A stretch of DNA of 64,000 nt from Ignavibacteriales bacterium (GCA_016714125.1 JADJNX010000001.1:434001-498000); one strand, 5' to 3'. Positions 48,335 through 58,528 are shown, counted from the first letter of the stretch. Program-made: numbers and translations. The notes: generated by a model not told the origin, from the sequence alone.

Positions 48335-49464
48335 TTGATTGTGGAAGAAAAATTCCTGATAAGAAATCTGTTTAATATGAATGGTGTTTTGGTCCTTTCA
48401 AAACGCCTGAAAAGAGTTTATCCCCCGTTTGATGATGTCGGTTTTTCGCAATTCATTGAATCGCAACTCGGTGAACTGAGTTTTAATGAAAGAATCGCCC
48501 TCATCTCAGAAGCAATTGAAAAATTCCTTCCGGGTGATTTTGAATCCACGAGCCAAATACTGGTAAATTCGCTTCCCGAACCTCGCAGTAGGGAATTAAA
48601 AGAGCTCGGCGGCTTTATGCTTTTGCCAAAGAGCAAGTTCATCGCACGAAAGGGACTGGATAGTTTTGATACATCTATCAACGCCCTTTTTGAAATGACA
48701 CTTCGTTTTTCTGCCGAGTTTGATATCAGACTCTTTATTGCCAGATACCCCGAAGCAACAATGAAAAAACTTGAAGAATTGGCTCTCCATCCTGACCCTG
48801 CTGCCAGACGGCTTGCAACAGAAGGCTCAAGACCAAGACTTCCCTGGGAATGAGACTACAACAATTTGTCATTGATCCAACACCGGTGCTCCGGATTCTT
48901 GAAATTTTAAAAGATGACCCCTCTCTCGATGTCAGAAGGTCGGTCGCAAATAATCTTAATGATATCTCAAAAGATAATCCCGATCTCGTTTTGGAAACCT
49001 TGAAGAGATGGAAAGTTGATGCAACTCCGGAAAGAGAATGGGTTATTAATCATTCTCTTAGAACTCTGTTCAAAAAGGGACACAAAGCCTCACTTGAACT
49101 ACAAGGTTTCCCGCCTGATATCAATCTTTCAATCGAAGAATTATCTCTTTCGAAAAATGAATTGAATTTTGGTGAATCTTTGAATCTTTCATTTAACTTG
49201 ACAAATAACGGCAATTCCGATGCTCCGTTGATGGTGGATTTTGGTATTCACTTCAAAAAGGCTAATGGCTCAAACCAGTTAAAAGTATTTAAGCTTTCAA
49301 AAAAGAGCATAAAACCAGGTGAAACAATCAAATTTTCTAAAAAAATATCGGTTGTCCCCATAACCACAAGGGTCTATTATCCCGGCGAACATATTGTTGA
49401 TGTAAGGGTAAATGGCAATTTATTGGGTTCAGTTTCCTTTTTGTTGCATCCATTTCAATCTTGA
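48335..49464 (+). CDS. AlkD-like DNA alkylation repair protein, frameshifted
   Basis: About 376 aa of HEAT-like helices followed by a C-terminal beta domain. One base added to the G-run 48846-48848 joins the halves as RPRLPWGMRLQQFVIDPTPVL, which is the family phrase; the next segment, DPSLDVRRSVANNLNDISKDNPD, is equally typical. AlkD proteins are DNA glycosylases for positively charged alkyl bases. The beta domain from about residue 270 (SLSKNELNFGESLNLSFNLT) is an unusual addition. The start is uncertain: TTG at 48335 or GTG at 48341. Confidence 0.78.
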
Positions 49465-49534
49465 ATCGTCCACAAAAAATATGTAACTTTAAAATTTCGT
49501 TTTATAAATGATTAATTATCCCAAAAGGAGTTGT

Positions 49535-51634
49535 ATGGTCTCTAATTCTTTCAGGCAGTTAAGTCGCGTTGTTCTTTCAACAGCTTTGCTCGTCTTAACC
49601 CTAACTTTCACTCTTTCAGCACAGTATGCCGGAGTGAATCTTGATACCGTTAAAGCCGGTAAATTTGATACAGGCAGGATGTGGACTTTTGATTTCCCAC
49701 CTACCGAACACCTTGGTGCAACCTATAATTTCACACCTGACGAAGATTGGTATAACAACGTCAGAATGTCATCACTTAGATTCGCCGACTATTGTTCCGC
49801 TTCTTTCGTCTCAGGAGATGGTCTCGTAATGACCAATCACCACTGTGGACGCCAAAGCATCACTGAAGTTTCGGGTGAAGGTGAAGACCTGCATAAATCC
49901 GGATTCTGGGCAACCACCCTTCAGGATGAAAGAAAAGTACCCGGTCTCTTTGTTGAACAACTTATTTACATCGAAGATGTAACTTCACAGATCAGAGCGG
50001 CAATTGATGCAGGCTCAACTGACGAAGAAAAAATTAAAAACAGAGATGCCAAGAAAAAAGAACTTACAGCTTCATTAAGCAGTAAAGGTCTTAAAGGACA
50101 GGTTATTACTTTTTTCAACGGCGGAAAATATTCACTCTACGGATTCAAAAGATATGATGATGTAAGACTTGTGTTTGCCCCTGAAGATCAACTTGGCTTT
50201 TTTGGCGGCGACCCCGACAACTTTACCTACCCAAGATATAACCTCGATTGTACTTTCTTCCGTGTTTATGATGAAAACGGTAAACCATTACAATCTGATA
50301 ACTACTTCAAATGGAGTACAAACGGAGCCATGGTTGGAGAACCTGTTTTTGTTGTGGGTAACCCCGGAACAACCAATAGACTCCACACTATTTCAATGCT
50401 CGAATCACAGAGAGATTACACAGCTCCTGTAACCACAGCATTTTTGGGCAGTCTCGTAAATGTTTACACCAAATATATCGAGTTGAATCCTGACAAGGCT
50501 TTTGAGTTGAACGATCAGCTTTTCAGTTTTGCAAATTCGCAAAAAGCTTTTGGTGGAATCCTTAGCGGACTTAGAAACCCCGTTTTTATGAAGAAAAAAC
50601 AGGATTGGGAAGACAAATTTAAAGCTGCTGTAATGGCAAATCCAAAACTCGCTTCTGAATATGGTGAACTTTGGGATAAAATTGCCGCCGGTAGAAAAAA
50701 AATGAATGCAGTCTTTAATGAACTTAATGCGTTCAGAGTAAGACCAATGATTTTTTCTCAGTACTTCCTCACCGCTTCCGCGCTGGTTGGTAGTGCTAAA
50801 AAAGGGGTCAAATCAGAGCTTACTATTTTCCCTGATGACTTTGACAAACAGATGTCAGACCTCCTCTTAAAGGAAAACCTTACATATATTAAGGGTCTTC
50901 TTGGAGCCAATCATCCTGCATACATCGCCCTGACAGGTGGTAAAGAAGGTGATGCCGCAGTTGAATACCTCCTCTCAAAAAGCAAGGTAACATCCAAAGA
51001 AAAAGTTGCTGAACTGCTTGCTATGGAGCCGGCACAACTCCTGGAACTTGACGATCCGTTTATTAAATATTCGGTTCTTGCTCAGGAAAAAGTTAAACCT
51101 TACAGCGATATCGTAAAACAGGTTCAGACTGAAGAAGTGCTTTTGCTCGACAAATTGGGTAGAGCAGTATTTGAAGTTTATGGTACTTCCATTCCACCTG
51201 ATGCAACCTTCTCCCTTAGAATTTCTGATGGTGTGGTTAAAGGTTACGATTATAATGGAACCACTGCCCCTGCATTTACAACCTTTTATGGTTTGTATGA
51301 CAGATACTTCAGTCACGGTAAAAAATTCCCCTGGAATCTTCCTGAGAAATGGGAAAATCCACCGGCAGAATTTGATATGAGTGTTCCTTTCAATTTTGTA
51401 TCAACCAATGATATCATTGGTGGGAACTCAGGTTCACCCGTAATCAATCAAAAAGCTGAAGTTGTTGGACTCGCATTTGATGGTAACATCGAAAGCCTGC
51501 CGGGACAATTCATCTTTGATGAAACTGCAAACAGAACTGTTTCTGTCCATTCCTCCGGAATGTATGAAGCAATCAAAAATCTTTACAAAGCGACAAGACT
51601 CGCTAACGAGTTAAAAAATGGCAAACTTGATTAA
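49535..51634 (+). CDS. S46-family dipeptidyl-peptidase
   Basis: About 699 aa. Signal peptide (SFRQLSRVVLSTALLVLTLT) then the trypsin-like fold of the DPP7/DPP11 family: catalytic His in LVMTNHHCGRQSI and Ser in GGNSGSPVINQ, with Asp in between. S46 enzymes remove dipeptides from peptides in the periplasm and occur mainly in the Bacteroidota group. I chose the ATG at 49535 because AAAGGAG lies 5 bp before it. Specificity (DPP7 or DPP11) cannot be read confidently. Confidence 0.93.
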   Translation: MVSNSFRQLSRVVLSTALLVLTLTFTLSAQYAGVNLDTVKAGKFDTGRMWTFDFPPTEHLGATYNFTPDEDWYNNVRMSSLRFADYCSASFVSGDGLVMTNHHCGRQSITEVSGEGEDLHKSGFWATTLQDERKVPGLFVEQLIYIEDVTSQIRAAIDAGSTDEEKIKNRDAKKKELTASLSSKGLKGQVITFFNGGKYSLYGFKRYDDVRLVFAPEDQLGFFGGDPDNFTYPRYNLDCTFFRVYDENGKPLQSDNYFKWSTNGAMVGEPVFVVGNPGTTNRLHTISMLESQRDYTAPVTTAFLGSLVNVYTKYIELNPDKAFELNDQLFSFANSQKAFGGILSGLRNPVFMKKKQDWEDKFKAAVMANPKLASEYGELWDKIAAGRKKMNAVFNELNAFRVRPMIFSQYFLTASALVGSAKKGVKSELTIFPDDFDKQMSDLLLKENLTYIKGLLGANHPAYIALTGGKEGDAAVEYLLSKSKVTSKEKVAELLAMEPAQLLELDDPFIKYSVLAQEKVKPYSDIVKQVQTEEVLLLDKLGRAVFEVYGTSIPPDATFSLRISDGVVKGYDYNGTTAPAFTTFYGLYDRYFSHGKKFPWNLPEKWENPPAEFDMSVPFNFVSTNDIIGGNSGSPVINQKAEVVGLAFDGNIESLPGQFIFDETANRTVSVHSSGMYEAIKNLYKATRLANELKNGKLD

Positions 51635-51660
51635 TCTTTAATCAGTTAATTACATTTTCA

Positions 51661-51694
51661 AAGCTGTCAACCTTAAAGTTGGCAGCTTTTTTTA
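51661..51694 (+). terminator. Terminator after the S46 peptidase
   Basis: Stem AAGCTGTCAAC/GTTGGCAGCTT (one G-U pair) with a 6-nt loop, followed by TTTTTTATT. Confidence 0.88.
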
Positions 51695-52162
51695 TTTACA
51701 CATGCTACTACGCTTCTTGCTACTCCGCTACTCTTCCCTATACATATTCGCTATCTTTCTCGGAAACAGATAAACATAAAACTCATTTATAGATTCTGCT
51801 ATTGCTAAAAAATGGTGTATTACTTTTTACCTTAATTAATCCAAATATTATTTTTAGATTTTGGCAGAATTTTGAATCTTTGTTCTGATTCAGAAATTGT
51901 GTCGGTTTTTGGGAGGAAATTAGATCATGGGTGCTTTGTTTTGTGTTGTATTGTCCGGACTTGATATTAGTACCGAGAAATCATTTATATCTCAGCGCAG
52001 GAAAAAATCCTTAATTTCATTTGGGGTCTCTTTCCTGTCATCACTTCATGTTCCAAATAACAAAAATTTGGGATCCCCAACTTTTCTGTGCCTTTCAGCA
52101 ACTCTCCTTACTAAATATTTATTTCTTGATCTACAAACACAAATCTTGTGTGAGGAAATTTT
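51695..52162. other. Intergenic region, repeat words and no gene
   Basis: Begins with the phrase GCTACTACGCTTCTTGCTAC and CTACTCCGCTACTC. The rest is AT-rich. An open frame of 82 codons near 51927 lacks any recognisable domain and overlaps the start of the next gene, so I do not call it. Confidence 0.5.
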
Positions 52163-53759
52163 ATGTTTAAATTAAAACTAAACTCGTTTCGAATTGTCCC
52201 ATTATCTGGATTGCTTCTTCTTTTGTTAACAATGTCAACAGAAGTTAATGCCCAATTCGATTCGATTATATTTGCAAGGAATGACATCTACCGTCCAGAA
52301 AGTGTTGTCTACTTAGGTGACCAGAATAATGATGGTTGTGATGATTTTGTTTTATGCACTTTCTATTCAATCAATGGTTATACTGGGAGGGCGCTGTTGT
52401 TTTACGGAGGAAACCCCATAAATCCTGTTCCTGCAATGTCTTTTGATATCTATTCATCGGCAGGATATGGAATTACAGCCTGCGATTATAACAGAGATGG
52501 CTATCGCGATTTGATCATAACAACTCATATTATTAAGCCACTGAAATTTAAGGTTTATTTGGGCGGACCAAATATGGACACAATCCCTGATTTCATATTT
52601 AATGTGACAGATAATTCCATTGGAGATCTTCAATTATTCGGATCAGACTGGCCAATTGACTTCAATGGTGATGGTTTTGAAGAGTTGATCACCCATAGTT
52701 ACCAAATGTATGGTCAAAAAGGTGCGTTTTTAATCTACAATTCTGCTGTGGAAATTGACTCAATCCCTGATAGAATAATTTCATATACACCGGAAGAACA
52801 AATTTCTCCTGCCAATATAACTTTTGGAGACTTGGATGGAGATGGTAGAACTGATTTGACCTTTATAATCACAAATCCAGCAATTCCTGTATGGGCTGAT
52901 TATAGAAGATTTGTGTTTGGAAGAGCGGATTTTTCGTTTCAGGATACTGTAAATTTCTTGGATTCTGTTGATATTGTAAGAACAAATAGAATTTTACAAG
53001 ATATAAACAAAGACGGCAAAGCAGACTTAGCTATTTATGACACCAAATTTAAATATCCATATTGGTATCGCTTAGCAGTAAGCTATGGATCAAGAATAAT
53101 CGATTATATACCCGAAGAGGGTTTTAACGCACAGAATGAAGGATGGTTATATTCGCGCTCGGTTGGGGATGTTAATGGTGATGGATACGGTGATTTCCTA
53201 ACATCTTTGAATTATTATGGAGGGAGGCTTTTCTTGGGGGAAAACATAGACCTGATGACACCCCGATAAAGTATTATGCAGGCCCGACAAATATAATTGA
53301 GCGCGTAGGCGATGTAAACGGTGATGGACTTGACGATATTGGAATTGGGACACACGGGGAACCCGGAGCAGCTCCGGGACATTCTACATCATGGCTGGAG
53401 AAAGAGTTGCCATGGCTATTGAAGATGGTGAAACAGAAACTGAAGAAAAAGAAGAAATTACATTAAAAGCCTATCCAAATCCAACAACAGGTGAATTAAC
53501 AGTTGAAATAACAGGAAATTACAGCGGGTTTGCAGAATTAAGGTTATATAACACAACAGGAAAGGAACTGATAAAAAAAAGAGTTGAAGTTACAGCCGGT
53601 ATAACGACCGAGAAGATTGATTTCAGAGAATTGAACATATCATCAGGGGTTTATATAGTAGATATGTTATTTAAGTCAACAGAATCAGAAACAACAGAAA
53701 GAGATAATATGAACTTAACCGGAAAGAAAAAGAGTGTGAAAATTATATTAATAAAATGA
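52163..53759 (+). CDS. FG-GAP repeat T9SS-sorted protein, frameshifted
   Basis: About 531 aa. Signal peptide (SGLLLLLLTMSTEVNAQ), then five or six FG-GAP/integrin-like calcium-binding repeats (DQNNDGCDDFV, DYNRDGYRDLI, DFNGDGFEELI, DLDGDGRTDLT, DINKDGKADLA, DVNGDGYGDFL, DVNGDGLDDIG), and a T9SS end (KAYPNPTTGELTVEITGN). Two shifts split it: the G-run 53236-53240 lacks one base (giving LGGKHRPDDTPIKYYAG) and T at 53382-53383 lacks one (giving PGHFYIMAGER). The repeats probably form a beta-propeller for surface binding. Confidence 0.82.
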
Positions 53760-53814
53760 TTTAAAAAAACAATTAAATGGAGAATTTTTTTGAAAAGATA
53801 CATTATATTATTGA

Positions 53815-54888
53815 TTAACTCTGTTTTGCTATCTCTAATTCGAACATTTTGTACCAATAAAAGAATGCTTCAGGGTTGGATTTTTTGAGCTTATTAAGTT
53901 TTGTATTGTAGGGTAAATCAATTTTCCATTTATCCATTTTGTACGATGGACTAAATTTAACTAAATTTTCTGCATCATGTTTTATTAAAACTGAAAGATA
54001 TGCAGCTTTTGTGGCATGAGTGATTGCTTTCTCAATGTGATAATTCTCTGAAAAAACAAAACTTGTTACTCTCTTTAGTCCCATTCTTAACTGCTCAAAG
54101 TCACCTATACCATCCGTTCCTCTGCTCACAATACAAAGCGATGTTTGGAAAATATCTTCTAAAACATCCATCACCGATAATGTAGAAGTCTTGTACTCCA
54201 ATTCCGTTTTCGCAAAACGATAAAATGTTGATTTTATAACTTCCAGATTTTCAGTTACATCAAATAGATTTCCAATATCATACAACTGTTTTATGATTTC
54301 CATTCCCATACTATCACTATTTTTGAAATATGGAATTCCGGTTGAGTTTGGGGCAAATGCGGTTAATTTGTCTGCCAGGATGTCTTCCATACTTGGCATC
54401 TGCACAAATACCGGTTCTTCTTTTGATGGAACAAAAACCGACTGTATGGGTAACTGAAGAATATTTTCATAATTTATTGTCTCAATCAGTATGTCCAACA
54501 TGATGTAATCTTCAGCCTTACCTGTCGAGTATAAAGAATTATAGAAAAACTTGTAATGGGCCTTATTAATTTTTGAATGAGTAACCCTTGGAGTTAATTC
54601 ATATCGTGTAAATCCTTGTTGAATGGCAATATTACCCAAAGTGTCATTCAGTTTTTCAGGCATCCTAGGTAGTAAAATGTCAATATCGATAGATAGTCTT
54701 CTGGTAGAGTTGAAATGAAGCATCAATGCTGTTCCACCTTTAAAGACAAAGTTCAGGTGTTCCTGTATAAGTCCTTCCAATAACAAGAGTGCACGAATTA
54801 CTTTTTCAACAAGGATTTTATCCGCATTTCGGTTTTTTAATGATACTTCATTTATCCAATGAATGGATATACTATTTTGATCTATCAT
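53815..54888 (-). CDS. AbiEii/AbiGii-type nucleotidyltransferase toxin
   Basis: 357 aa. Nucleotidyltransferase motif FKGGTALMLHFNSTRRLSID with Gly51-Gly52 and the metal-binding Asp68 and Asp70 in SIDIDIL; ILADKLTAF is the later conserved helix. AbiEii toxins use GTP or other NTPs to modify targets such as tRNA and abort phage infection. It follows the antitoxin-like gene by 29 bp. The order fits a type IV toxin-antitoxin locus. Confidence 0.85.
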   Translation of the reverse strand: MIDQNSISIHWINEVSLKNRNADKILVEKVIRALLLLEGLIQEHLNFVFKGGTALMLHFNSTRRLSIDIDILLPRMPEKLNDTLGNIAIQQGFTRYELTPRVTHSKINKAHYKFFYNSLYSTGKAEDYIMLDILIETINYENILQLPIQSVFVPSKEEPVFVQMPSMEDILADKLTAFAPNSTGIPYFKNSDSMGMEIIKQLYDIGNLFDVTENLEVIKSTFYRFAKTELEYKTSTLSVMDVLEDIFQTSLCIVSRGTDGIGDFEQLRMGLKRVTSFVFSENYHIEKAITHATKAAYLSVLIKHDAENLVKFSPSYKMDKWKIDLPYNTKLNKLKKSNPEAFFYWYKMFELEIAKQS

Positions 54889-54917
54889 GTTCAGTATGTA
54901 TGGTTAAAACATCTTAT

Positions 54918-55646
54918 CTATTGTTTATTTAATATCGACGAAAAAAACTCACTAAATTTTTTCTTATTGCCGCGCCTGGCTGAATAGCGAAACATTTTAT
55001 CCGTATTTAAGGAATATTTTCCAAAAGCCTCTTGAAAGATTGTACGCATTTCAACTCCCTGCTGAGCTGAGAAAAGGGTGGTATCACAGAAAATATCTAC
55101 CAATGCTTTTTCAAGAGTAACTGTATTTACATCCTCGATTAACTGAGTTGGTGCCTCAGTGATAAGATTCTTGACTATAATTGTATGTTGATCAAATTGA
55201 ACATATCTTTCAAGCAACTGGCTCGATGGATTAATAAAAACTGTGTGTTTTTGATCCTTCAAAAAATAAAAAACTGATTCGGTTGCATCCTTCTCAACTT
55301 CCACCATTGTATAAAAAATGCCTGGTTGATGAATCATAAACTCGTTTAAGATGGATGTTTCCCACAAACAGGTAGTCAAATAGGGGAACTCCTTTTTCAC
55401 TGCTAAATTGAGATCATTTATCTTACTCGAAATTATCGGCGTAAATTTATCTCGTGTACTAATTGAAAACTTACCTCTTCCAACTCTATCAATAATTCCG
55501 GATTGCACCAAAGAGTATATTCGCCAATTAATGGTTGTTTGATTCAAATTTGGCTCAAATTCTCGAAACAATGCAGCAATCTCTATATTGCTCATGATTT
55601 TATCATGTCTAAGTGTGGATTGTAGTTTATTCACAGCCGAATTCAT
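54918..55646 (-). CDS. AbiEi-like antitoxin / winged-helix regulator
   Basis: 242 aa. The N-terminal winged helix (IAALFREFEPNLNQTTINWRIYSL, VQSGIIDRVGRGKFSI) would bind DNA; the C-terminal part (VNTVTLEKALVDIFCDTTLFSAQ) resembles the antitoxin domain of AbiEi-type proteins. AbiEi represses its operon at inverted repeats, which agrees with the inverted repeat at 55700. Confidence 0.7.
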   Translation of the reverse strand: MNSAVNKLQSTLRHDKIMSNIEIAALFREFEPNLNQTTINWRIYSLVQSGIIDRVGRGKFSISTRDKFTPIISSKINDLNLAVKKEFPYLTTCLWETSILNEFMIHQPGIFYTMVEVEKDATESVFYFLKDQKHTVFINPSSQLLERYVQFDQHTIIVKNLITEAPTQLIEDVNTVTLEKALVDIFCDTTLFSAQQGVEMRTIFQEAFGKYSLNTDKMFRYSARRGNKKKFSEFFSSILNKQ

Positions 55647-55699
55647 TTTAGAACCTCAAATATTTGCATAACAAATATACAAAATAAATAACTATATAA

Positions 55700-55724
55700 C
55701 GGCAATAAACTAATTTATTTGCCG
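55700..55724. promoter_or_regulatory. Inverted repeat upstream of the AbiEi-like gene
   Basis: CGGCAATAAAC-TAA-TTTATTTGCCG: near-perfect arms about 55 bp before the start at 55646, a suitable place for an antitoxin operator. The AT-rich flanks may be the promoter. Confidence 0.6.
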
Positions 55725-55829
55725 AAATATAGTATTGTTTTGGAGCAACTTGATTATCTGCTTTAACCCAATAACACGGGCAGGGGTTAAATTTTCTCGG
55801 GCTTACCGGTGAATAGCAAGTAGAATAAT

Positions 55830-55859
55830 AGGTTGTCCTGAGAAGGGGCAGCCTTTTTT
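55830..55859 (+). terminator. Orphan terminator-like hairpin
   Basis: Stem AGGTTGTCC/GGGCAGCCT (two G-U type pairs) followed by TTTTTT. No plus-strand gene ends before it, so it is either a relic or a dispersed repeat of the terminator stem. The rest of 55725-56065 holds repeat words (ATACTTCGCTACTCCGTG) and the promoter of the coiled-coil genes. Confidence 0.55.
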
Positions 55860-56065
55860 GTCTGTATGACTCTTCTCCTCTATACTCCGATACTTCGCTA
55901 CTCCGTGCCTTCGTAACTCTGTGACTCGATTCTTTCCAATCTGTGACAAACAACTCAAATAATTAACATTTTGTCCTCTTTTTTCATAATATCAGTAAAT
56001 TAATTCTTGATTTTTTAGTATATTTCCGAACCGTGCAATAAAACATTTAATTAGGAGCAGAAGAG

Positions 56066-58528
56066 ATGGCACTTTTTACAGGTGGCAAAAAACTTGACAA
56101 ACTAACACAAGACAACGAAAAACTTACCAAAGAAGTTGCCAAGCTTAAACAACTTCACGACAAGCTCTCCCGGGAAAATGGTGAACTGAGGCTCGAAAAG
56201 GGAAATCTGCTGATCGATATCGAAACTCTCAGGTCGCAGTTGAATACCTTTATGGAAAAGTATGTTGATGTTGAAGAGCTGGAAAGAAGGGCCGAAGAAC
56301 TCAAAAATGAGATCGTCGGGCTGGAGGCAGCTACCCAAATTTCCGTCCCCCCCGGTATCTCTCTTGATGAAATTGCCCCTGCCCTTAGATTTGAAATTGA
56401 AGAGCTTCAGTCCCGGAAGAATGTTCTTGATAGAGAAATTACCACCAAAGAAGCCTATCTCGAAAAATTAAATCTACAATTTGATATGCTTGAAAAAGCT
56501 ACCATGTTGACTCCTGAACCTGCACCTGACAGTGGTCTTGACCTTGCTGAGTTGAACTCCGAACAAGAGTCACTTCAGGAAATTATCCTCGACCTTAGAA
56601 GAGCTAAAATGGAACTCGAGGATGAAATTGCCACTCTTCAAAGTGCGAAAAGTGACCTTTCGGGAAGTAAATATGGAATGTCAGCCCAAACTTTTGAATC
56701 AATCATTCCTCAGACTGACAACGATGAACTTATCACTCTGAAACTTGCACTCGAAGAAAAAGAACATCAGGTTATAGAACTTGAAAACCGTGTACTCGAA
56801 GAACTTGCCGATAAAAATCTCGAAATAAATGCCCTTAAGTCACAAATTGAAGAAAAAGACAAAAAAATCTCTTCGATGGGTCTTGATGGTATAAGTTTTG
56901 GGGACACTTCGGAGCCCGAACTTCCGGCTTATCTCACAGGTGAGAAAGAAACTGTTGTTGAAACACAGACGACCAGAGCTGCAGATGAATCTGAGCTTAA
57001 CGATCTGATCTCCCAGAGAGACCTTCAAATTGAAAATTTGCAGGAGACAATTGCTTCACTCCACCTTGAAATTGAAACACTTCAAGCAGAAATTGAACAG
57101 CAGACATCCGCTCCTGTTCAGGAATCTCATGAGCATGAAATAATGGATCATGCGATTGAACCAACTATAATTAGACCCGAACTTGTCACAGATTTGGAAG
57201 ATGAATCGGTTAATGAAGATTTTGATCATGAACCGTTTGCCGCAACAGAAGAACCTGTTATGCCTGAATTCCCTGAAGGAATTGACCCGGCAGAAGCCGA
57301 GGAATTCATGGCTCAGTTTAATGAGGAGATGGAGCAGGTAAAACTTCTGACACAAGAACATGAAAACCTCCAAATCGAAAATGCAAATCTCACTGCACGG
57401 CTTTCAGAAAGTGAATCTCATCTTGTTGAAGTAAACAGGAATTTGAAAGAGGTTGAAGAAGATAATGAAAGATTAAATTCGGAAGTTGATAAATTGCTCG
57501 AAGAACTTGATACTCTCAAATCTGATCTGCCTCTTCAAGCTGAACCTGTAAGTGCTTCAGTTTCTTTTGATGAAAAAGAAAAGATCCTTTCTGACTATCT
57601 CAGCAAGCGCGAAAAACTTAGTGCCGAGATTTCCTCATTAAAGAGTGAAGCCGACAGGTTGGCCTCGCTCACCAAAGCTCAAAGTGAAGAACTCAACTCC
57701 GTAAAAGAAGAGCTCGAAGGACTCAATGATAAAAAATCTGAAGCCATGACCCAACTTCAACAGTTTGAAGAAAAGAAAGCAATGATCAATAAAGACCTCG
57801 TTTCTCTCGAAGAATCGAGACAATCGTTGACCTCAGATGTTGAATCACTTAGCTCTAATATCAACAACCTTGAGTCAACTTCAAAAGTACTCGAGGAAAA
57901 ACAACTCAAAACTGAAGAACTTGTGCTTGAGGCTCTTAAATCGTTTAACCAGGAAGTTGTCTCTCTTCGCGAACAACAAACAAAACTCCGCTCCGACATC
58001 CTTGATAAAGAGAGAGAAAAATCGCAGAAGGAAAGTGAGATCGAAAGAAGAGATATGGAATTGGGCGATCTTAAGTCAGAAATTAAAATCGCTGAAAAAG
58101 ATCTCGTAAATATCAAACAGCATATAAACAGTCTTAAAGATGAAAAAGACTCTCTTAACAAAAACCTCTTTGAACTAAAAGATACCGAAAAACGGCTGAA
58201 CATGATCGTTCAGGAACTCAAAAAGAACCGTGAAGGTCTTAAAGAAGAAAATACCGAACTCGAAAGAAAATTGAATTCGATGTTTAACAGTTTCTCAAAG
58301 AGACATGCTGAACTTGAAGAAAGACGAAATTCAATCGAAGAGAATATCAAAATTAAACTGAGCGAATTGCGCGAATTGGAAGAAAAATCGGAAACTGCAA
58401 ACATCTCGCTTAGCAGACTTAAAACCGAGATCCAAAACCTTGAAAATCAGAAAAATGATCTGGTAAGCAGCCTTGAAAGACTTAAAAAGATAGAGAATGA
58501 AGCCCACGAATCAAATACTGAATTTTAA
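56066..58528 (+). CDS. Long coiled-coil protein 1
   Basis: 820 aa. Nearly continuous heptad-rich helices: residues 5-150, 160-345 and 430-815, interrupted by an acidic/Pro linker near 350-430 (ELVTDLEDESVNEDFDHEP). No signal peptide, membrane segment or enzyme domain. Ribosome binding site AGGAG 8 bp before the ATG. It resembles SMC-like or filament proteins only in composition. A structural, perhaps cytoskeletal, role is an inference. The next coiled-coil gene starts 17 bp later. Confidence 0.8.
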   Translation: MALFTGGKKLDKLTQDNEKLTKEVAKLKQLHDKLSRENGELRLEKGNLLIDIETLRSQLNTFMEKYVDVEELERRAEELKNEIVGLEAATQISVPPGISLDEIAPALRFEIEELQSRKNVLDREITTKEAYLEKLNLQFDMLEKATMLTPEPAPDSGLDLAELNSEQESLQEIILDLRRAKMELEDEIATLQSAKSDLSGSKYGMSAQTFESIIPQTDNDELITLKLALEEKEHQVIELENRVLEELADKNLEINALKSQIEEKDKKISSMGLDGISFGDTSEPELPAYLTGEKETVVETQTTRAADESELNDLISQRDLQIENLQETIASLHLEIETLQAEIEQQTSAPVQESHEHEIMDHAIEPTIIRPELVTDLEDESVNEDFDHEPFAATEEPVMPEFPEGIDPAEAEEFMAQFNEEMEQVKLLTQEHENLQIENANLTARLSESESHLVEVNRNLKEVEEDNERLNSEVDKLLEELDTLKSDLPLQAEPVSASVSFDEKEKILSDYLSKREKLSAEISSLKSEADRLASLTKAQSEELNSVKEELEGLNDKKSEAMTQLQQFEEKKAMINKDLVSLEESRQSLTSDVESLSSNINNLESTSKVLEEKQLKTEELVLEALKSFNQEVVSLREQQTKLRSDILDKEREKSQKESEIERRDMELGDLKSEIKIAEKDLVNIKQHINSLKDEKDSLNKNLFELKDTEKRLNMIVQELKKNREGLKEENTELERKLNSMFNSFSKRHAELEERRNSIEENIKIKLSELRELEEKSETANISLSRLKTEIQNLENQKNDLVSSLERLKKIENEAHESNTEF

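Noticed and set aside
51927..52175. 82-codon open frame in a long gap
   Set aside because: No domain, no ribosome binding site, and it overlaps the start of a clear signal-peptide gene.
55648..55953. 101-codon minus-strand open frame
   Set aside because: It runs through the orphan hairpin and repeat words and has no protein-like features.
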